A stretch of 64,000 nucleotides of DNA from CAVSQX01 sp963730225 (GTDB lineage: Bacteria > Planctomycetota > Phycisphaerae > Tepidisphaerales > Tepidisphaeraceae), in NCBI GenBank assembly GCA_963730225.1, contig CAVSQX010000004.1, forward strand, positions 744,001 through 808,000. Reading direction: 5' to 3'. Below are positions 42,112 to 51,043 of the stretch, piece after piece (position 1 is the first letter of the stretch; every line of letters begins with the position of its first letter). The notes beneath the pieces were generated by a model. That model searched no databases, had not been told where the DNA came from, and was given only the letters and a program-made list of their open reading frames with translations. The translations under genes were made by a program, and so were the position numbers.

Positions 42112-43191
42112 TCAACGGCCGACGGCGGGCTGCTGCTGGCTCAGGCAATGGATCGCGCCGAGTCCCCAGATCAACTCGACGCAGTCGATGCCGATCACCC
42201 GGCGACGGGGCAAATGCTGCTGCAAAATCTCCATCGCACGGCGATCGTTTTTCCGGTTTCGGTAGGTTGGAACCAGCAAAGCGCCGTTGGCGAAATAGAA
42301 ATTCACGTACGTCGCCGGCAACCGCTGGCCGTCGTGTTCAACAACTCCCGGCATGGGAATCTCCACAATCTCAAACGGCCGGCCGGCCTGGTCGCGCAGC
42401 CTCTCCAACTGCCGCCGAGCCGATTTCAGCGGCCTGTAATTGGCGTCTTTTGGATCGGATTCGATCCCAATGACGATCTTGTTTGGCCCGATGAACCGAG
42501 CCAGGTCGTCGATGTGGCCGTCTGTATCGTCCCCTTCAATCCCACCGGTCAGCCAGCAAACGTGCTGTTGTCCATAATAATCCTTGAGATACCGCTCGAT
42601 CTGCCGCCTGGTCAAACCGGGATTGCGATTCCTGTTCAGCAAGCAGTCGGTGGTCGTCAACACCGTTCCGGCCCCGTTAAAATCGACGGCTCCTCCCTCC
42701 ATCACGATCTTCGGATAGAAAACCGGCAGCTTCAGCTCCTGGGCAACCAGGGTGGGAACCGCATCGTCGTCGTCAAACGGCGGATATTTGCCGCCCCAGG
42801 CGTTGAATCCCCAATCGACAATCGCTGCCCGCTGCCCGCCGCCGGGCGCCCGCTTGACCACAAACGCCGGCCCGTGGTCCCGGCACCAGCATTCGTTGGT
42901 CTTGATGTGGTGAAAGAAGATGTTCCGCAGCGAGCAACCGTGCTGCTTCAATTGCCGCTGGACGATTCGCTGGTAGTTCCCGTTGGGGACATTGACATGG
43001 ACCTGTTCGCGCCGGGCGATTTCCCGAAAAATCCTCGCCAGATTCTCCGGCACCGTCTCGTATTTGTCCGGAAATGAAATCCCCTCCGGGCGCGGCCAAC
43101 TGAACCACGTTCCGGTGTGCGGCTCCCACTCAGCGGGAAAGGTGTAGCCGAGGGATAGGGGGGATTCATGAAGGACTTTGGGGTTTGGCAT
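42112..43191 (-). CDS. aguA: Agmatine deiminase
   Basis: 359 residues from ATG 43191. Pentein-fold signatures: 'FPAEWEPHTGTWFSWPRPEG', 'TNECWCRDHGPAFVV', 'VMEGGAVDFNGAGTVLTT', 'GIEGDDTDGHIDDLARFI' (His/Asp pair) and catalytic Cys349 in 'GLGAIHCLSQQQPA'. It hydrolyses agmatine to N-carbamoylputrescine and NH3. About 93 bp upstream of speA in transcription order. Confidence 0.95.
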   Translation of the reverse strand: MPNPKVLHESPLSLGYTFPAEWEPHTGTWFSWPRPEGISFPDKYETVPENLARIFREIARREQVHVNVPNGNYQRIVQRQLKQHGCSLRNIFFHHIKTNECWCRDHGPAFVVKRAPGGGQRAAIVDWGFNAWGGKYPPFDDDDAVPTLVAQELKLPVFYPKIVMEGGAVDFNGAGTVLTTTDCLLNRNRNPGLTRRQIERYLKDYYGQQHVCWLTGGIEGDDTDGHIDDLARFIGPNKIVIGIESDPKDANYRPLKSARRQLERLRDQAGRPFEIVEIPMPGVVEHDGQRLPATYVNFYFANGALLVPTYRNRKNDRRAMEILQQHLPRRRVIGIDCVELIWGLGAIHCLSQQQPAVGR

Positions 43192-43203
43192 TGGGGAACA
43201 CAA

Positions 43204-43809
43204 TCAGCTTGGCTGGTAGAACGAATCTAGTTCCCTTGGTTCCGGCAGCCGAACCTGATCGCGGAATCGCTCGCTACAGGCACCGTAGAGGGCGTAGTTC
43301 CGTCGAGCTTGTCGTAAACTGAGAGATAACGCGTGCGCAGGCTTCACCTCATCCGGATCACCGTCGCGACGATCATAATCTTCCCACCAACCGACCGGGC
43401 AGATTTGGCATGATGCACGGCCGGGCAATGTCCAACAGTCGCAACAGGGGCATCGATCGATATGGGCCATAAAGGCGTCTATCACCGACCGAAAGCCGGG
43501 GTAGTAGTGTGCAGTGACTGTGAACTCAATATCCAACTCGTGATCGGCGGATAGGTTCATGTCGCGGCGCAATCGCTCAGCAATCCGTTGTGGACGCAGA
43601 AGCACCGGCATGTGGCAGAATGACTCGCCACAGCAAAATGGCGCGCCTTCGGGCAGGAAGAAAACAGCTACGGACGCCCCCACCTTATTCGGCGGGGACC
43701 CCATTGCGTGGATCTGAGTTACAATAGGACGAATGCCTTTCGGTGCGTCGTCCCCAAGCGCTGTCTCAACTAATCGAACCAAAGCTGCCGCTGATTGCTT
43801 TGTTTTCAT
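43204..43809 (-). CDS. Hypothetical protein with C-terminal CPCC-type cysteine-rich domain
   Basis: About 201 residues from ATG 43809. The C-terminal 'DRCPCCDCWTLPGRASCQIC' followed by 'PVGWWEDYDRRDGDPDEVKP' and 'LSLSLRQARRNYALYGACS' is the Cys_rich_CPCC domain, a probable zinc-binding module in many small bacterial proteins and some toxin-like immunity loci. The N-terminal 120 residues are unassigned. It sits between aguA and two small paired genes, interrupting the putrescine genes. Function unknown. Confidence 0.6.
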   Translation of the reverse strand: MKTKQSAAALVRLVETALGDDAPKGIRPIVTQIHAMGSPPNKVGASVAVFFLPEGAPFCCGESFCHMPVLLRPQRIAERLRRDMNLSADHELDIEFTVTAHYYPGFRSVIDAFMAHIDRCPCCDCWTLPGRASCQICPVGWWEDYDRRDGDPDEVKPAHALSLSLRQARRNYALYGACSERFRDQVRLPEPRELDSFYQPS

Positions 43810-43860
43810 TTCAATTGCCGGGAAAAGCCCCAAGTTATCCGTGAAGGCCTAACCCGTAAC

Positions 43861-44088
43861 TTAAGTCGCAGCCAGGACGCGCCGTACCGGCGGTGTTAGT
43901 CGCACCGGGGCGAAGAACGCCTTGGGATATAGGTAGTCTTCCCCCGATTCATCGATGACCCGCACAAAATCAATCTTCGTGGCCGACGAATCCGGGACGA
44001 CGCGGTACAGCTTGCGAAGCTCCAAGGCTTCTGGATAGCCGTCGTTTTCGATGCAGACCACGAAACGAACTGGAGGTTTTTTAATCAT
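43861..44088 (-). CDS. Small conserved protein, second gene of a two-gene cassette
   Basis: 75 residues. 'RFVVCIENDGYPEALELRKL' and 'RVIDESGEDYLYPKAFFAPV' form a compact beta-rich pattern widely found in bacterial genomes as an uncharacterised small protein. The ATG overlaps the stop of the 84-residue gene (ATGA 44085-44088), so the two are coupled. Toxin-antitoxin-like arrangement, but neither has a known toxin fold. Confidence 0.6.
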   Translation of the reverse strand: MIKKPPVRFVVCIENDGYPEALELRKLYRVVPDSSATKIDFVRVIDESGEDYLYPKAFFAPVRLTPPVRRVLAAT

Positions 44089-44339
44089 CGCAATTGGTCA
44101 AGCAGTTGCTTGATCTTCATTTTCCGTCGACCGATCCCGTGTGCCTCGTACCAGTGTACCTCAGCCCGGAACATAAGCCCATTGTCGAACCGGACGACTG
44201 CGAGGCCTTTCAATTTCCGCCAACGCCCGGGCCCAAATAGTTTTCGCAGATTTTGCAATTCGCGGATACGCCGGTTGACGGCGATGGATTGTGAATTTGT
44301 AATTCCGCCGACGATCTCGAAATGGTTCAGATCCATCAA
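44085..44339 (-). CDS. Small conserved protein, first gene of a two-gene cassette
   Basis: 84 residues. 'AVNRRIRELQNLRKLFGPGR' then 'WRKLKGLAVVRFDNGLMFRA' and 'EVHWYEAHGIGRRKMKIKQL'. The GRWRK-x-KG and AE-HWYEAHGIG-x-x-x-x-KIK motifs mark a family I have seen in many phyla next to a partner like the downstream gene. It ends immediately upstream of (1 bp from) the aguB stop side, i.e. aguB (ending at 44340) precedes it in transcription, so it is transcribed after aguB. Confidence 0.6.
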   Translation of the reverse strand: MMDLNHFEIVGGITNSQSIAVNRRIRELQNLRKLFGPGRWRKLKGLAVVRFDNGLMFRAEVHWYEAHGIGRRKMKIKQLLDQLR

Positions 44340-45305
44340 TTATTCCAACTCGTCCACGAATCGCCGAGTCAGATCGCCATACGCATCGATCCGCCGATCG
44401 CGCAGAAACGGCCAATGGGTTCGGCTGAACTCGACATTTTCCAGATCGCAATCCACCAGCAAAACCTCTTCCCGATTGGCGGACGCTTTTTTTATGATCT
44501 GCCCGTTGGGAGCTGCGACGAAGGATTGTCCCCAAAATTCGATCCCCTCTTGGTTCACCGGCTTGCCGGTGGCGGCCAAAACCTTCTCCAAGCCGATTCG
44601 ATTGGGCGCGCAAACAAAGCAGCCGTTGGCCACGGCATGGCTGCGCTGAATCAGCTCCCAACTCTCGTGCTGAGCAACGCCGTACTCCGCCTTCTCCGAC
44701 GGATGCCAGCCGATGGCGGTGGGGTAAAAAAGAATCTCCGCGCCCTGAAGCGCCGTGAGCCGGGCGCCTTCGGGATACCACTGGTCCCAACAGATCAGCA
44801 CGCCGATTTTTCCGTAGGTCGTATCCCAGGCCCGAAAGCCGCCGTGCTCGCCATCGGCGTCGCCGGGGGTGAAATAGAATTTCTCGTAATACAGCGGATC
44901 GTCGGGAATGTGCATCTTGCGATAGATGCCCTTGATCGATCCGTCGGTCTCGATGATGGCGGCGGTGTTGTGATACAGCCCGGCCGCCCGCTTCTCGAAC
45001 AGGCTGGCAATGATGACCGATTTGGATTTGCGAGCGATCTTCCCCAGCGCGTCGGTGCTGGGCCCGGGAATGGTCTCGGCCAATTTGAAAAAGCGATGGT
45101 CTTCAACCTGGCAGAAATATTGCGAGCGAAACATCTCCTGCGTGCAGATGATCTGCGCACCGGCGTCGGCTGCCCGCTGGACAAGGCGAAGCTGGTTTTG
45201 CAGATTTTGATTCGTGTCGGCGACACAGGCCATTTGCGTCAGGCCGACGCGAACCGATCGACTGGATTTTCGGGGGGGTTTGCGTGATTCTGATTTTTTC
45301 GTCAC
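44340..45305 (-). CDS. aguB: N-carbamoylputrescine amidase
   Basis: 321 residues, nitrilase superfamily. Catalytic triad: Glu in 'QIICTQEMFRSQYFCQ', Lys in 'GIYRKMHIPDDPLYYEKFYF' and Cys in 'GVLICWDQWYPEGARL'. The 'DDP-YYEKFYFTPGD' stretch is diagnostic of the AguB subgroup. It releases NH3 and CO2 from N-carbamoylputrescine to give putrescine. With aguA and speA the complete arginine-to-putrescine route is present. The basic N-terminal about 18 residues are probably unneeded; a later start is possible. Confidence 0.93.
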   Translation of the reverse strand: MTKKSESRKPPRKSSRSVRVGLTQMACVADTNQNLQNQLRLVQRAADAGAQIICTQEMFRSQYFCQVEDHRFFKLAETIPGPSTDALGKIARKSKSVIIASLFEKRAAGLYHNTAAIIETDGSIKGIYRKMHIPDDPLYYEKFYFTPGDADGEHGGFRAWDTTYGKIGVLICWDQWYPEGARLTALQGAEILFYPTAIGWHPSEKAEYGVAQHESWELIQRSHAVANGCFVCAPNRIGLEKVLAATGKPVNQEGIEFWGQSFVAAPNGQIIKKASANREEVLLVDCDLENVEFSRTHWPFLRDRRIDAYGDLTRRFVDELE

Positions 45306-45449
45306 AAATTGCAGTCATCCCGCGGAGCGGTAATTTGCTCCGACGGCGAATCAATACTTCCAAGTGGCTCTGGCCGCAATGCCGCCTCGCACGGAAATCC
45401 CCCCCTTGATTTCCGCCGCATCGCCGGCATTGCAGCCGAAGCGCGGTTG

Positions 45450-45488
45450 TGATCCATCACAGGTGATCCATCACAGGTCATCTATCAC
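45450..45488. repeat. 14-bp tandem direct repeat
   Basis: TGATCCATCACAGG at 45450-45463 and again at 45464-45477, then a degenerate third unit. Each unit contains the palindrome TGATCCATCA. It lies between the aguB start and the stop of the next gene, so it could be an operator array for aguB. Confidence 0.55.
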
Positions 45489-45492
45489 GCCG

Positions 45493-46086
45493 CTAGGACC
45501 AGAGATGCGCCTCGGCCAACGTCGCCACGTCTCTGCCGCAGCGCACGCGGGCTCGCTCCCATAGCTTTTTCGCGTCGGCGTCCAAGTCCGCTTCGTGTCC
45601 GGAAAGCCAAGTCCACGCATCCAGGAAACGAATGGCAGGTTGGAACGCCGGATTCTGGCCCAACTGCATTAGTACGAAAGCCGACGCATAGGGATCGGTC
45701 GGCATTCGCCGAATTGGAATCCCGGGCCAGCCGCCGTCGGTCTTTTGAAGGCTCGCCAGATAGTTCAGGCCCATTTCCACTGCCGTCCCGCGGCCACGGC
45801 CAAGCAGCAATGCCCGCAAGCACATCGCGGTGGTTACGACATCTCCCCAACCTCCATCGGGCCGCTGCTCTTGCAGGATGATCTGAACCAGCCGGGCGTA
45901 CAGTGGAGTCGCGGTTTGGTTCAATTCATCGAGGCGGATGATGCCCAGAGCCGCCACGCCCATGGGCCGGCCAAGCTCAACCTCCAGTCGCAAGGATGCC
46001 TCGGGCCGCCCAACCAGCAGATCGCGCGAAAGTCGCGCAAATTCCTTGGAATTCCATAAACGCTCAATTTGGCGAACTGTCATCAT
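45493..46086 (-). CDS. Prenyltransferase/squalene-cyclase-fold (alpha-alpha toroid) protein
   Basis: About 197 residues. Two QW-like repeats, 'QEQRPDGGWGDVVTTAMCLR' and 'SLQKTDGGWPGIP', flank helices of the toroid fold. Too short for a full cyclase (about 600 residues) and without DxDD, so probably a binding or scaffold protein. ATG 46086 and 46083 are both possible; AAGGA lies about 10 nt upstream. A very good promoter precedes it. Confidence 0.65.
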   Translation of the reverse strand: MMTVRQIERLWNSKEFARLSRDLLVGRPEASLRLEVELGRPMGVAALGIIRLDELNQTATPLYARLVQIILQEQRPDGGWGDVVTTAMCLRALLLGRGRGTAVEMGLNYLASLQKTDGGWPGIPIRRMPTDPYASAFVLMQLGQNPAFQPAIRFLDAWTWLSGHEADLDADAKKLWERARVRCGRDVATLAEAHLWS

Positions 46087-46127
46087 GACACACCACATCC
46101 TTGCAAGAACTCCACAATGTTAGGGAT

Positions 46128-46157
46128 ATTATAGGGCTAACAATAACCGTACGTCAA
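46128..46157 (-). promoter_or_regulatory. Strong sigma-70-type promoter
   Basis: On the minus strand TTGACG (46157-46152), 18-bp spacer, TATAAT (46133-46128), about 40 nt before the ATG of the toroid-fold gene. Confidence 0.75.
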
Positions 46158-46279
46158 TAGGAAAGTGGCCAATTTTTTGGAGATTCTTGTCGGATTCGCA
46201 ATTGCTGCTGCCCAATCGGTAGAAATGGCTGGTACGGCCCGTACAATCCGCCCTGACCTTGGGCGGTTGCAAACTCTCG

Positions 46280-48361
46280 GTGAGAAAGTCCTACCTCAAT
46301 CCGCTGAATCTGCTCAACAGCGTTCCCCTGGGCATTACGCTGATGGCTCTGACTGCGCTCTACATCGCCGTCGGATCGGGCCGGCCCTGGCTGCGGGATT
46401 GGGGCTGGGATCAATGGCCCATTTTGCGAAGCTGGTTCGACTTGACCGATCTCCAATTCTTCGACGCCTGGCCGCTCAAGGTGTTGATGGGGCTGTTGAT
46501 CGCCACGCTGGTGGTCGTCACATGGAAGCGGATTCCGCTCACGCCGCCGCGGTATGGCGTGTGGTGCATTCACTGCGGAATTATCATTCTGATTCTGGGG
46601 ACCTCGTACTACTACCATCGCAAGCTGGAAGGGCGAATTCGCCTGTTCGTCTCGCCGGACTTCGGCGCGATCAGCACCGATCACTTCTACGACAAAGACG
46701 AGCGATCGCTTTACGTTAAAGTCAACGATACCGCATGGAACTGGTACCCACTGCCCGGCCTGCCGCGCTTTCAGGATTATGATGCGTCCCTCGGCAACGC
46801 CGACGCCTTGGTCCGCCGGCATCTCGATGGCATCGTTCCCGATGTTCCGATGGCTGACGATTCCGGAAAGATCGTCACGAAAAGCATGTCCGAGTGGCTC
46901 GGCTGGAAGGACCCGGTCAGCTTCGACATTGTCGGCTACTTCCCCTACGCCCAAATCGACACCGATTTTGTTGATGATCCAACGTCCACCGCCAACGGCA
47001 TTCGCATGACTCTGCCCGACATGCCCGGTCAGCAGACGATCGAAGCGTGGGTGGTGGCATCCGATCCGCGCTATCGGTCGGTGAGTCAGTTCGGGGTCGA
47101 GTTTGAGCATCGCCAGGCCGACGGCACGATGCTCCCGGCTCTGAACGAATCGATCACAAAGATTTTTCGCCTCGATTTGAAACTGGCGCGTCCGTCGGCC
47201 GCCGCATTCGCCGACACGGTTTACGTTCAGCCCGGTCAAACCTATTCGCTGGGTCAGACCGGCTACAGCTTCACGGTCGAAAGCTTCGATCCGGCATGGT
47301 CGATGTTCGGCACCGGCGAGCAGGTGCAGGCGTTGACGCTCAAGATCACGACGCCCACGCAAACTTTTCGCCGAATGGTTTTGGCCGGCAAGAATGTCCA
47401 GACCGATTTTCTGCTGAATGTGCCCGGAGCGCCGCCGATCGGCAAACGGCAGAAGGAACCGGTAGACAAAAGCCTCACGATCGCCTTCCAGTTCAGCGAT
47501 CCTTACCTGTTTCTGCCGCAACAGGGCGCGGCGGTGAAACACACGCTGGTGACGCCGCCCGACGGCAGCTTGCTGGATTTTGTCGGCAGCTTCGATTCCC
47601 CCAGCGAAATCCGCCGATTCGACGGCGGCTCGGGAGACATCCAGATCGCGGCCCAGGATGCGGATGCGAATCATCCGAATGCGCGCATCCACCTCGAGCG
47701 GCTCGAACATCTACGACGAGTCGATTCCGTTCGATCCGTTCCGCCCGCGCAGCGCGACCGCAATTTCGAAGAGGAAGGGGCGCTGCAGGTGGCCAAGGTC
47801 GACGTGCACATGGGCAAATGGTCGCAGATCGTCGCGGTTCCCTTCACCGATGAAGCCGGTGATACGCCATGGGACGGCGGGTACGTGCAGCTTCCCGGGG
47901 TCAATACCACGCTTCAGCTTCAACTGGGCAACACTCGCCGAGCGTTGCCGTGCCGAATCACGCTGAACAATTTTGAATTAATCCCGTATCCCGGTGGCGA
48001 CGTGAACAATTCGCGCATCCCGATGCTCGATTTCCGCTCGACCCTCACCGTCGAAGATCTGCAAACCGGCGATCAGCTGGTGGATGTGGCCCACATGAAT
48101 CATCCCGTCTACTTCCGCGACGGCGATTGGCTCTTCTTTCAGGCCGCCTACGACGGGCAAAGCCGCAAATGGACGCAACTCGGAGTGGGAAATCGTCCGG
48201 GCGTGGGTATCATGATTTTCGGCTGCGCGATGATTTTCGGAGGTCTGGCGTATGCCTTTTATCTCAAGCCGGTCATCATTCGCCGAATGAAGCTCAAAGC
48301 CCTGGCCCAGGCGGCAGGAAGAGAACGGCGTCCAAAACCACAGGAAATGGCCATCCAATGA
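46280..48361 (+). CDS. ResB/CcsB-like cytochrome c biogenesis protein
   Basis: About 693 residues from GTG 46280 (TTG 46259 is the alternative; no ATG fits). Three N-terminal membrane segments ('VPLGITLMALTALYIAVGSG', 'PLKVLMGLLIATLVVVTW', 'WCIHCGIIILILGTSYYY'), a large periplasmic beta domain, and a final helix 'GIMIFGCAMIFGGLAYAFYL'. This is the ResB/CcsB plan of system II cytochrome c maturation. The stop overlaps the ccsA start (ATGA 48358-48361). Together they would move heme across the membrane and ligate it to apocytochromes. Confidence 0.85.
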   Translation: MRKSYLNPLNLLNSVPLGITLMALTALYIAVGSGRPWLRDWGWDQWPILRSWFDLTDLQFFDAWPLKVLMGLLIATLVVVTWKRIPLTPPRYGVWCIHCGIIILILGTSYYYHRKLEGRIRLFVSPDFGAISTDHFYDKDERSLYVKVNDTAWNWYPLPGLPRFQDYDASLGNADALVRRHLDGIVPDVPMADDSGKIVTKSMSEWLGWKDPVSFDIVGYFPYAQIDTDFVDDPTSTANGIRMTLPDMPGQQTIEAWVVASDPRYRSVSQFGVEFEHRQADGTMLPALNESITKIFRLDLKLARPSAAAFADTVYVQPGQTYSLGQTGYSFTVESFDPAWSMFGTGEQVQALTLKITTPTQTFRRMVLAGKNVQTDFLLNVPGAPPIGKRQKEPVDKSLTIAFQFSDPYLFLPQQGAAVKHTLVTPPDGSLLDFVGSFDSPSEIRRFDGGSGDIQIAAQDADANHPNARIHLERLEHLRRVDSVRSVPPAQRDRNFEEEGALQVAKVDVHMGKWSQIVAVPFTDEAGDTPWDGGYVQLPGVNTTLQLQLGNTRRALPCRITLNNFELIPYPGGDVNNSRIPMLDFRSTLTVEDLQTGDQLVDVAHMNHPVYFRDGDWLFFQAAYDGQSRKWTQLGVGNRPGVGIMIFGCAMIFGGLAYAFYLKPVIIRRMKLKALAQAAGRERRPKPQEMAIQ

Positions 48362-50181
48362 AACGTCATCGTCTGCTGTCGATCGTGCTTTTCTTTTTCG
48401 CCGCCGCCGCGGTTCGAGCGGACGATTTCGCTTCGCAGGTTTATTTGACGCCGCTCCGCACGCTGGCGGTGCAGGATCAGCAGACGATCAAAACTCTCGA
48501 CACCTACGCCCGGCAAACACTTGCCACGATCACCGGAAGTTCCACTCTCGACGGCCATGACGCGCTGTTTTCGATTTTGGACATGGCGATCCGTCCGGAA
48601 TCGTATCGGGACCGGAACCTGATCAAAATCCGCAACGTACCGTTGCGGCAGGAGTTTCTGCGGCTCAATTCGCTGCCCGCCGGCGAGCAGGAACGCATCG
48701 TTCACGACGGCACGGTGTCGTTGAACCTGTGGATGGCCGACGACGTGGCGCAGATGCTTGCGGAAGTGCAGGCCAGCGACACGCGCAAATCGAATGCGAT
48801 CGACCAGGCCAGTGGAGCGGCGGCGCTGCTGAACAATCTGCTGCGCGGTGGATTTCCGCCGGTGGCCCTCATCGCGCCGGCCACCGCCAAACCCGACCAG
48901 CAAAACTGGCATTTGCTCGATGACCTTTCCGGCACGCTGCCCGCCTGGGCGGCCGATATTCGCCAGGCCGGCCACACGCCGCCGCCGCTGCTGCCCGATT
49001 ACGATTTGCCACGCCTGCAACCGGCGGTCGATTCCACCGTGCGTTTGATCGCCGCCTGGCAGCAGCAGGATGCGGCGGCCGTCAACGCCGCCGCCGAGTC
49101 GATGGCCCAAACGCTCCCGCTGGTCAATCCGCAGGTTTATCCGTCGGCCCTTCAGCGAAACGTCGAAGTGATCTACAACCGCCTGGGCAAACTGACCATT
49201 CCCGGAGCCGCGTTCTATTTCCTGGCGTTCGTTTGCTTTCTGATGACTTCCCGCAGCGGCGTGGGCAGTCTGCGGCTGTGGGGGCTGCGATTTTTCTTCA
49301 TCGGTTATTTCGTCCACGTGCTGGGCATCGGGGTGCGGTGGTGGCTGGTCGGAAGCATCCCAATCAAAAATGAATTTGAGAGCGTGATGTTCTCCTCCTT
49401 CTTCGGAGCGACGATCGGCATCATTCTGGAGCTTCGCAACGGCCGCGGACTTTTCGGGGCGGGCGCGAGCTTCGTGGGCTGGCTGTCGCTGATCGCACTT
49501 TTCACGGTGCCGTACGTTTTCGGCCGGGACATCGGCGGCGAAATCGCGCAGCCCAACGGCGTGCTGATGAGCTACTGGCTCTACATCCACGTGACCATGG
49601 TCACCGCCAGCTACTCCATGATCGGAATGGGGTTCCTGCTGAGCGTCTGGTGGCTGATTCGCTACTACCGAGATTACGACACGCTGCAAAAGGCGTCCGG
49701 CCGGCAGATTTCCGGCGAAGCCCGCGGATTCGACGCCGTGATGCCCGGCTCCGGCGCGGCGACGCTGGGCTTTTTCAGCACGCTGGCGCGGGTCGCATTT
49801 GTGCCGAAATCGGTGGTGGCTCCCATTGCCAAATCAAAATCGGCCGAGATTCCCCGGGCGGAAAAAAGCGAGGCTTTTCTGTCCACGCTGGATGCGTGCA
49901 ATCTGGTCGTATTGCAATTGGGATTCTGGATTCTCGGCGTGGGGATTGTGTGCGGAGCGGTGTGGGCCGACCAATCCTGGGGACGGCCGTGGGGATGGGA
50001 CCCCAAGGAAACCTTCGCGCTGGTGACGTGGATCGTCTACCTGATCGTCGTGCACGTTCGCGTGGTAACCGAGGACAAGGCGTGGTGGACGGCGGTGCTG
50101 AGCGTGATCGGGTTTTTCATCATGCTGTTCAATTGGATCGGAGTGAATTTCTTTTTGGTGGGATTGCACAGTTACGCGTAA
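48358..50181 (+). CDS. ccsA: CcsA-like cytochrome c biogenesis protein with extra N-terminal domain
   Basis: 607 residues. Signal peptide at 1-20 and about 260 residues of periplasmic helical sequence precede the membrane part, larger than canonical CcsA (about 320). The heme-handling WWD motif is 'WADQSWGRPWGWDPKETFAL' near residue 535-555, and conserved His residues appear in 'FVHVLGIGVRWW', 'YWLYIHVTMVTASY' and 'LIVVHVRVV'. Works with the upstream ResB/CcsB protein. The N-terminal extension resembles the ResC/CcsA fusions of Bacteroidetes and planctomycetes. Confidence 0.88.
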   Translation: MKRHRLLSIVLFFFAAAAVRADDFASQVYLTPLRTLAVQDQQTIKTLDTYARQTLATITGSSTLDGHDALFSILDMAIRPESYRDRNLIKIRNVPLRQEFLRLNSLPAGEQERIVHDGTVSLNLWMADDVAQMLAEVQASDTRKSNAIDQASGAAALLNNLLRGGFPPVALIAPATAKPDQQNWHLLDDLSGTLPAWAADIRQAGHTPPPLLPDYDLPRLQPAVDSTVRLIAAWQQQDAAAVNAAAESMAQTLPLVNPQVYPSALQRNVEVIYNRLGKLTIPGAAFYFLAFVCFLMTSRSGVGSLRLWGLRFFFIGYFVHVLGIGVRWWLVGSIPIKNEFESVMFSSFFGATIGIILELRNGRGLFGAGASFVGWLSLIALFTVPYVFGRDIGGEIAQPNGVLMSYWLYIHVTMVTASYSMIGMGFLLSVWWLIRYYRDYDTLQKASGRQISGEARGFDAVMPGSGAATLGFFSTLARVAFVPKSVVAPIAKSKSAEIPRAEKSEAFLSTLDACNLVVLQLGFWILGVGIVCGAVWADQSWGRPWGWDPKETFALVTWIVYLIVVHVRVVTEDKAWWTAVLSVIGFFIMLFNWIGVNFFLVGLHSYA

Positions 50182-50244
50182 TCTGCCCGAGGGGTGTCCA
50201 ACGGAGGCGGTAACTTCCCGTTCCGCTCCTGGGCCCAAGCGTTG

Positions 50245-50667
50245 TCAAAGAAACAAATCGGCCCTGACACCGAAATGCTCGGCCAGCTTCTTGATATGCG
50301 CCTTGCTGAGGCTGCGATCGCCAACAAGAATCTTGGGGCCCAGCGAACGATCGCCAAGCAATCGTCCCAGGTCCGAAGCGTTCATTTGATGCTCGCTCAT
50401 CAGGTACTTTAGCGCATCCAGGGGCGAAATCTCACCAACGTCGATCGCGTGCGTATCGTCTTCGTAGGCCTCCATCAGCACCGATAACGTATCGAGATAT
50501 CGAGACTGCCCCGCGCTGAGGGTTGGAACGCTGGTCAGGGCATCCACAATTTCCTGCGTGTTTTCATATCCAACCTCGTCGTGAATGGCTGCGGGGGGAT
50601 GCAGTCGCACGAGCGAATCGAAATCCGTCGGAAGGTTATGCGCTAGCTTTCTTGATGTTCGCGGCAT
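50245..50667 (-). CDS. higA: HigA-like antitoxin (XRE HTH)
   Basis: 140 residues from ATG 50667. The C-terminal HTH 'ISPLDALKYLMSEHQMNASD' with 'LGRLLGDRSLGPKILVGDRS' is the HigA2-type antitoxin domain (residues 85-140). The N-terminal half would contact the toxin. Overlaps the toxin gene by 25 bp. Expected to bind the palindrome at 50973-50989 and repress the operon. Confidence 0.82.
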   Translation of the reverse strand: MPRTSRKLAHNLPTDFDSLVRLHPPAAIHDEVGYENTQEIVDALTSVPTLSAGQSRYLDTLSVLMEAYEDDTHAIDVGEISPLDALKYLMSEHQMNASDLGRLLGDRSLGPKILVGDRSLSKAHIKKLAEHFGVRADLFL

Positions 50668-50972
50668 AGTTCGGCCTTCCATTTTTCTTTGTCGTACTCG
50701 GCATGCGTCAAGATTCGTTTCACGTAAATGCGACGGTACTGGTAAATAGTCCGCGTGATGAGTCGATATTTATTGCCCCCAATGTTGAACACCGTAACAA
50801 TCAATCCGCATTTCAGCGGCACTGCGTCGGCCTGCGGACACGTCTGATGAGCTTCTTTGATAGTGTCCCAGTCGGCCTTGATCGCGGTTTTGTACCACGT
50901 TTTCAGCGGTAATTCCGCATCTTTCCTTTGCTGCCAGAATTCGCGCAATCGTTTTCTGCTGATTACGCGCAT
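50643..50972 (-). CDS. higB: HigB-family mRNA interferase toxin
   Basis: 109 residues. 'MRVISRKRLREFWQQRKDAE', 'LPLKTWYKTAIKADWDTIKE' and 'VFNIGGNKYRLITRTIYQYR' followed by 'RIYVKRILTHAEYDKEKW' are the complete HigB_toxin signature. Toxin-first order is standard for higBA. Cleaves mRNA in a ribosome-dependent manner when the antitoxin is lost. A palindrome abuts its start codon. Confidence 0.9.
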   Translation of the reverse strand: MRVISRKRLREFWQQRKDAELPLKTWYKTAIKADWDTIKEAHQTCPQADAVPLKCGLIVTVFNIGGNKYRLITRTIYQYRRIYVKRILTHAEYDKEKWKAELCREHQES

Positions 50973-51007
50973 GATGACATAATGTCATCGGATCGCGCGA
51001 AAGTCAA
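50973..51007 (-). promoter_or_regulatory. higBA promoter and palindromic operator
   Basis: The 17-bp palindrome GATGACAT-A-ATGTCATC (50973-50989) is directly adjacent to the higB ATG. -35 TTGACT is at 51007-51002 on the minus strand; the -10 would fall inside the palindrome (ATTATG or TTATGT). Repressor binding would block RNA polymerase, and the transcript would have almost no leader. Confidence 0.7.
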
Positions 51008-51043
51008 CTTGAAAAACCCCTGGCAACGCATTGGCGCCGCATC

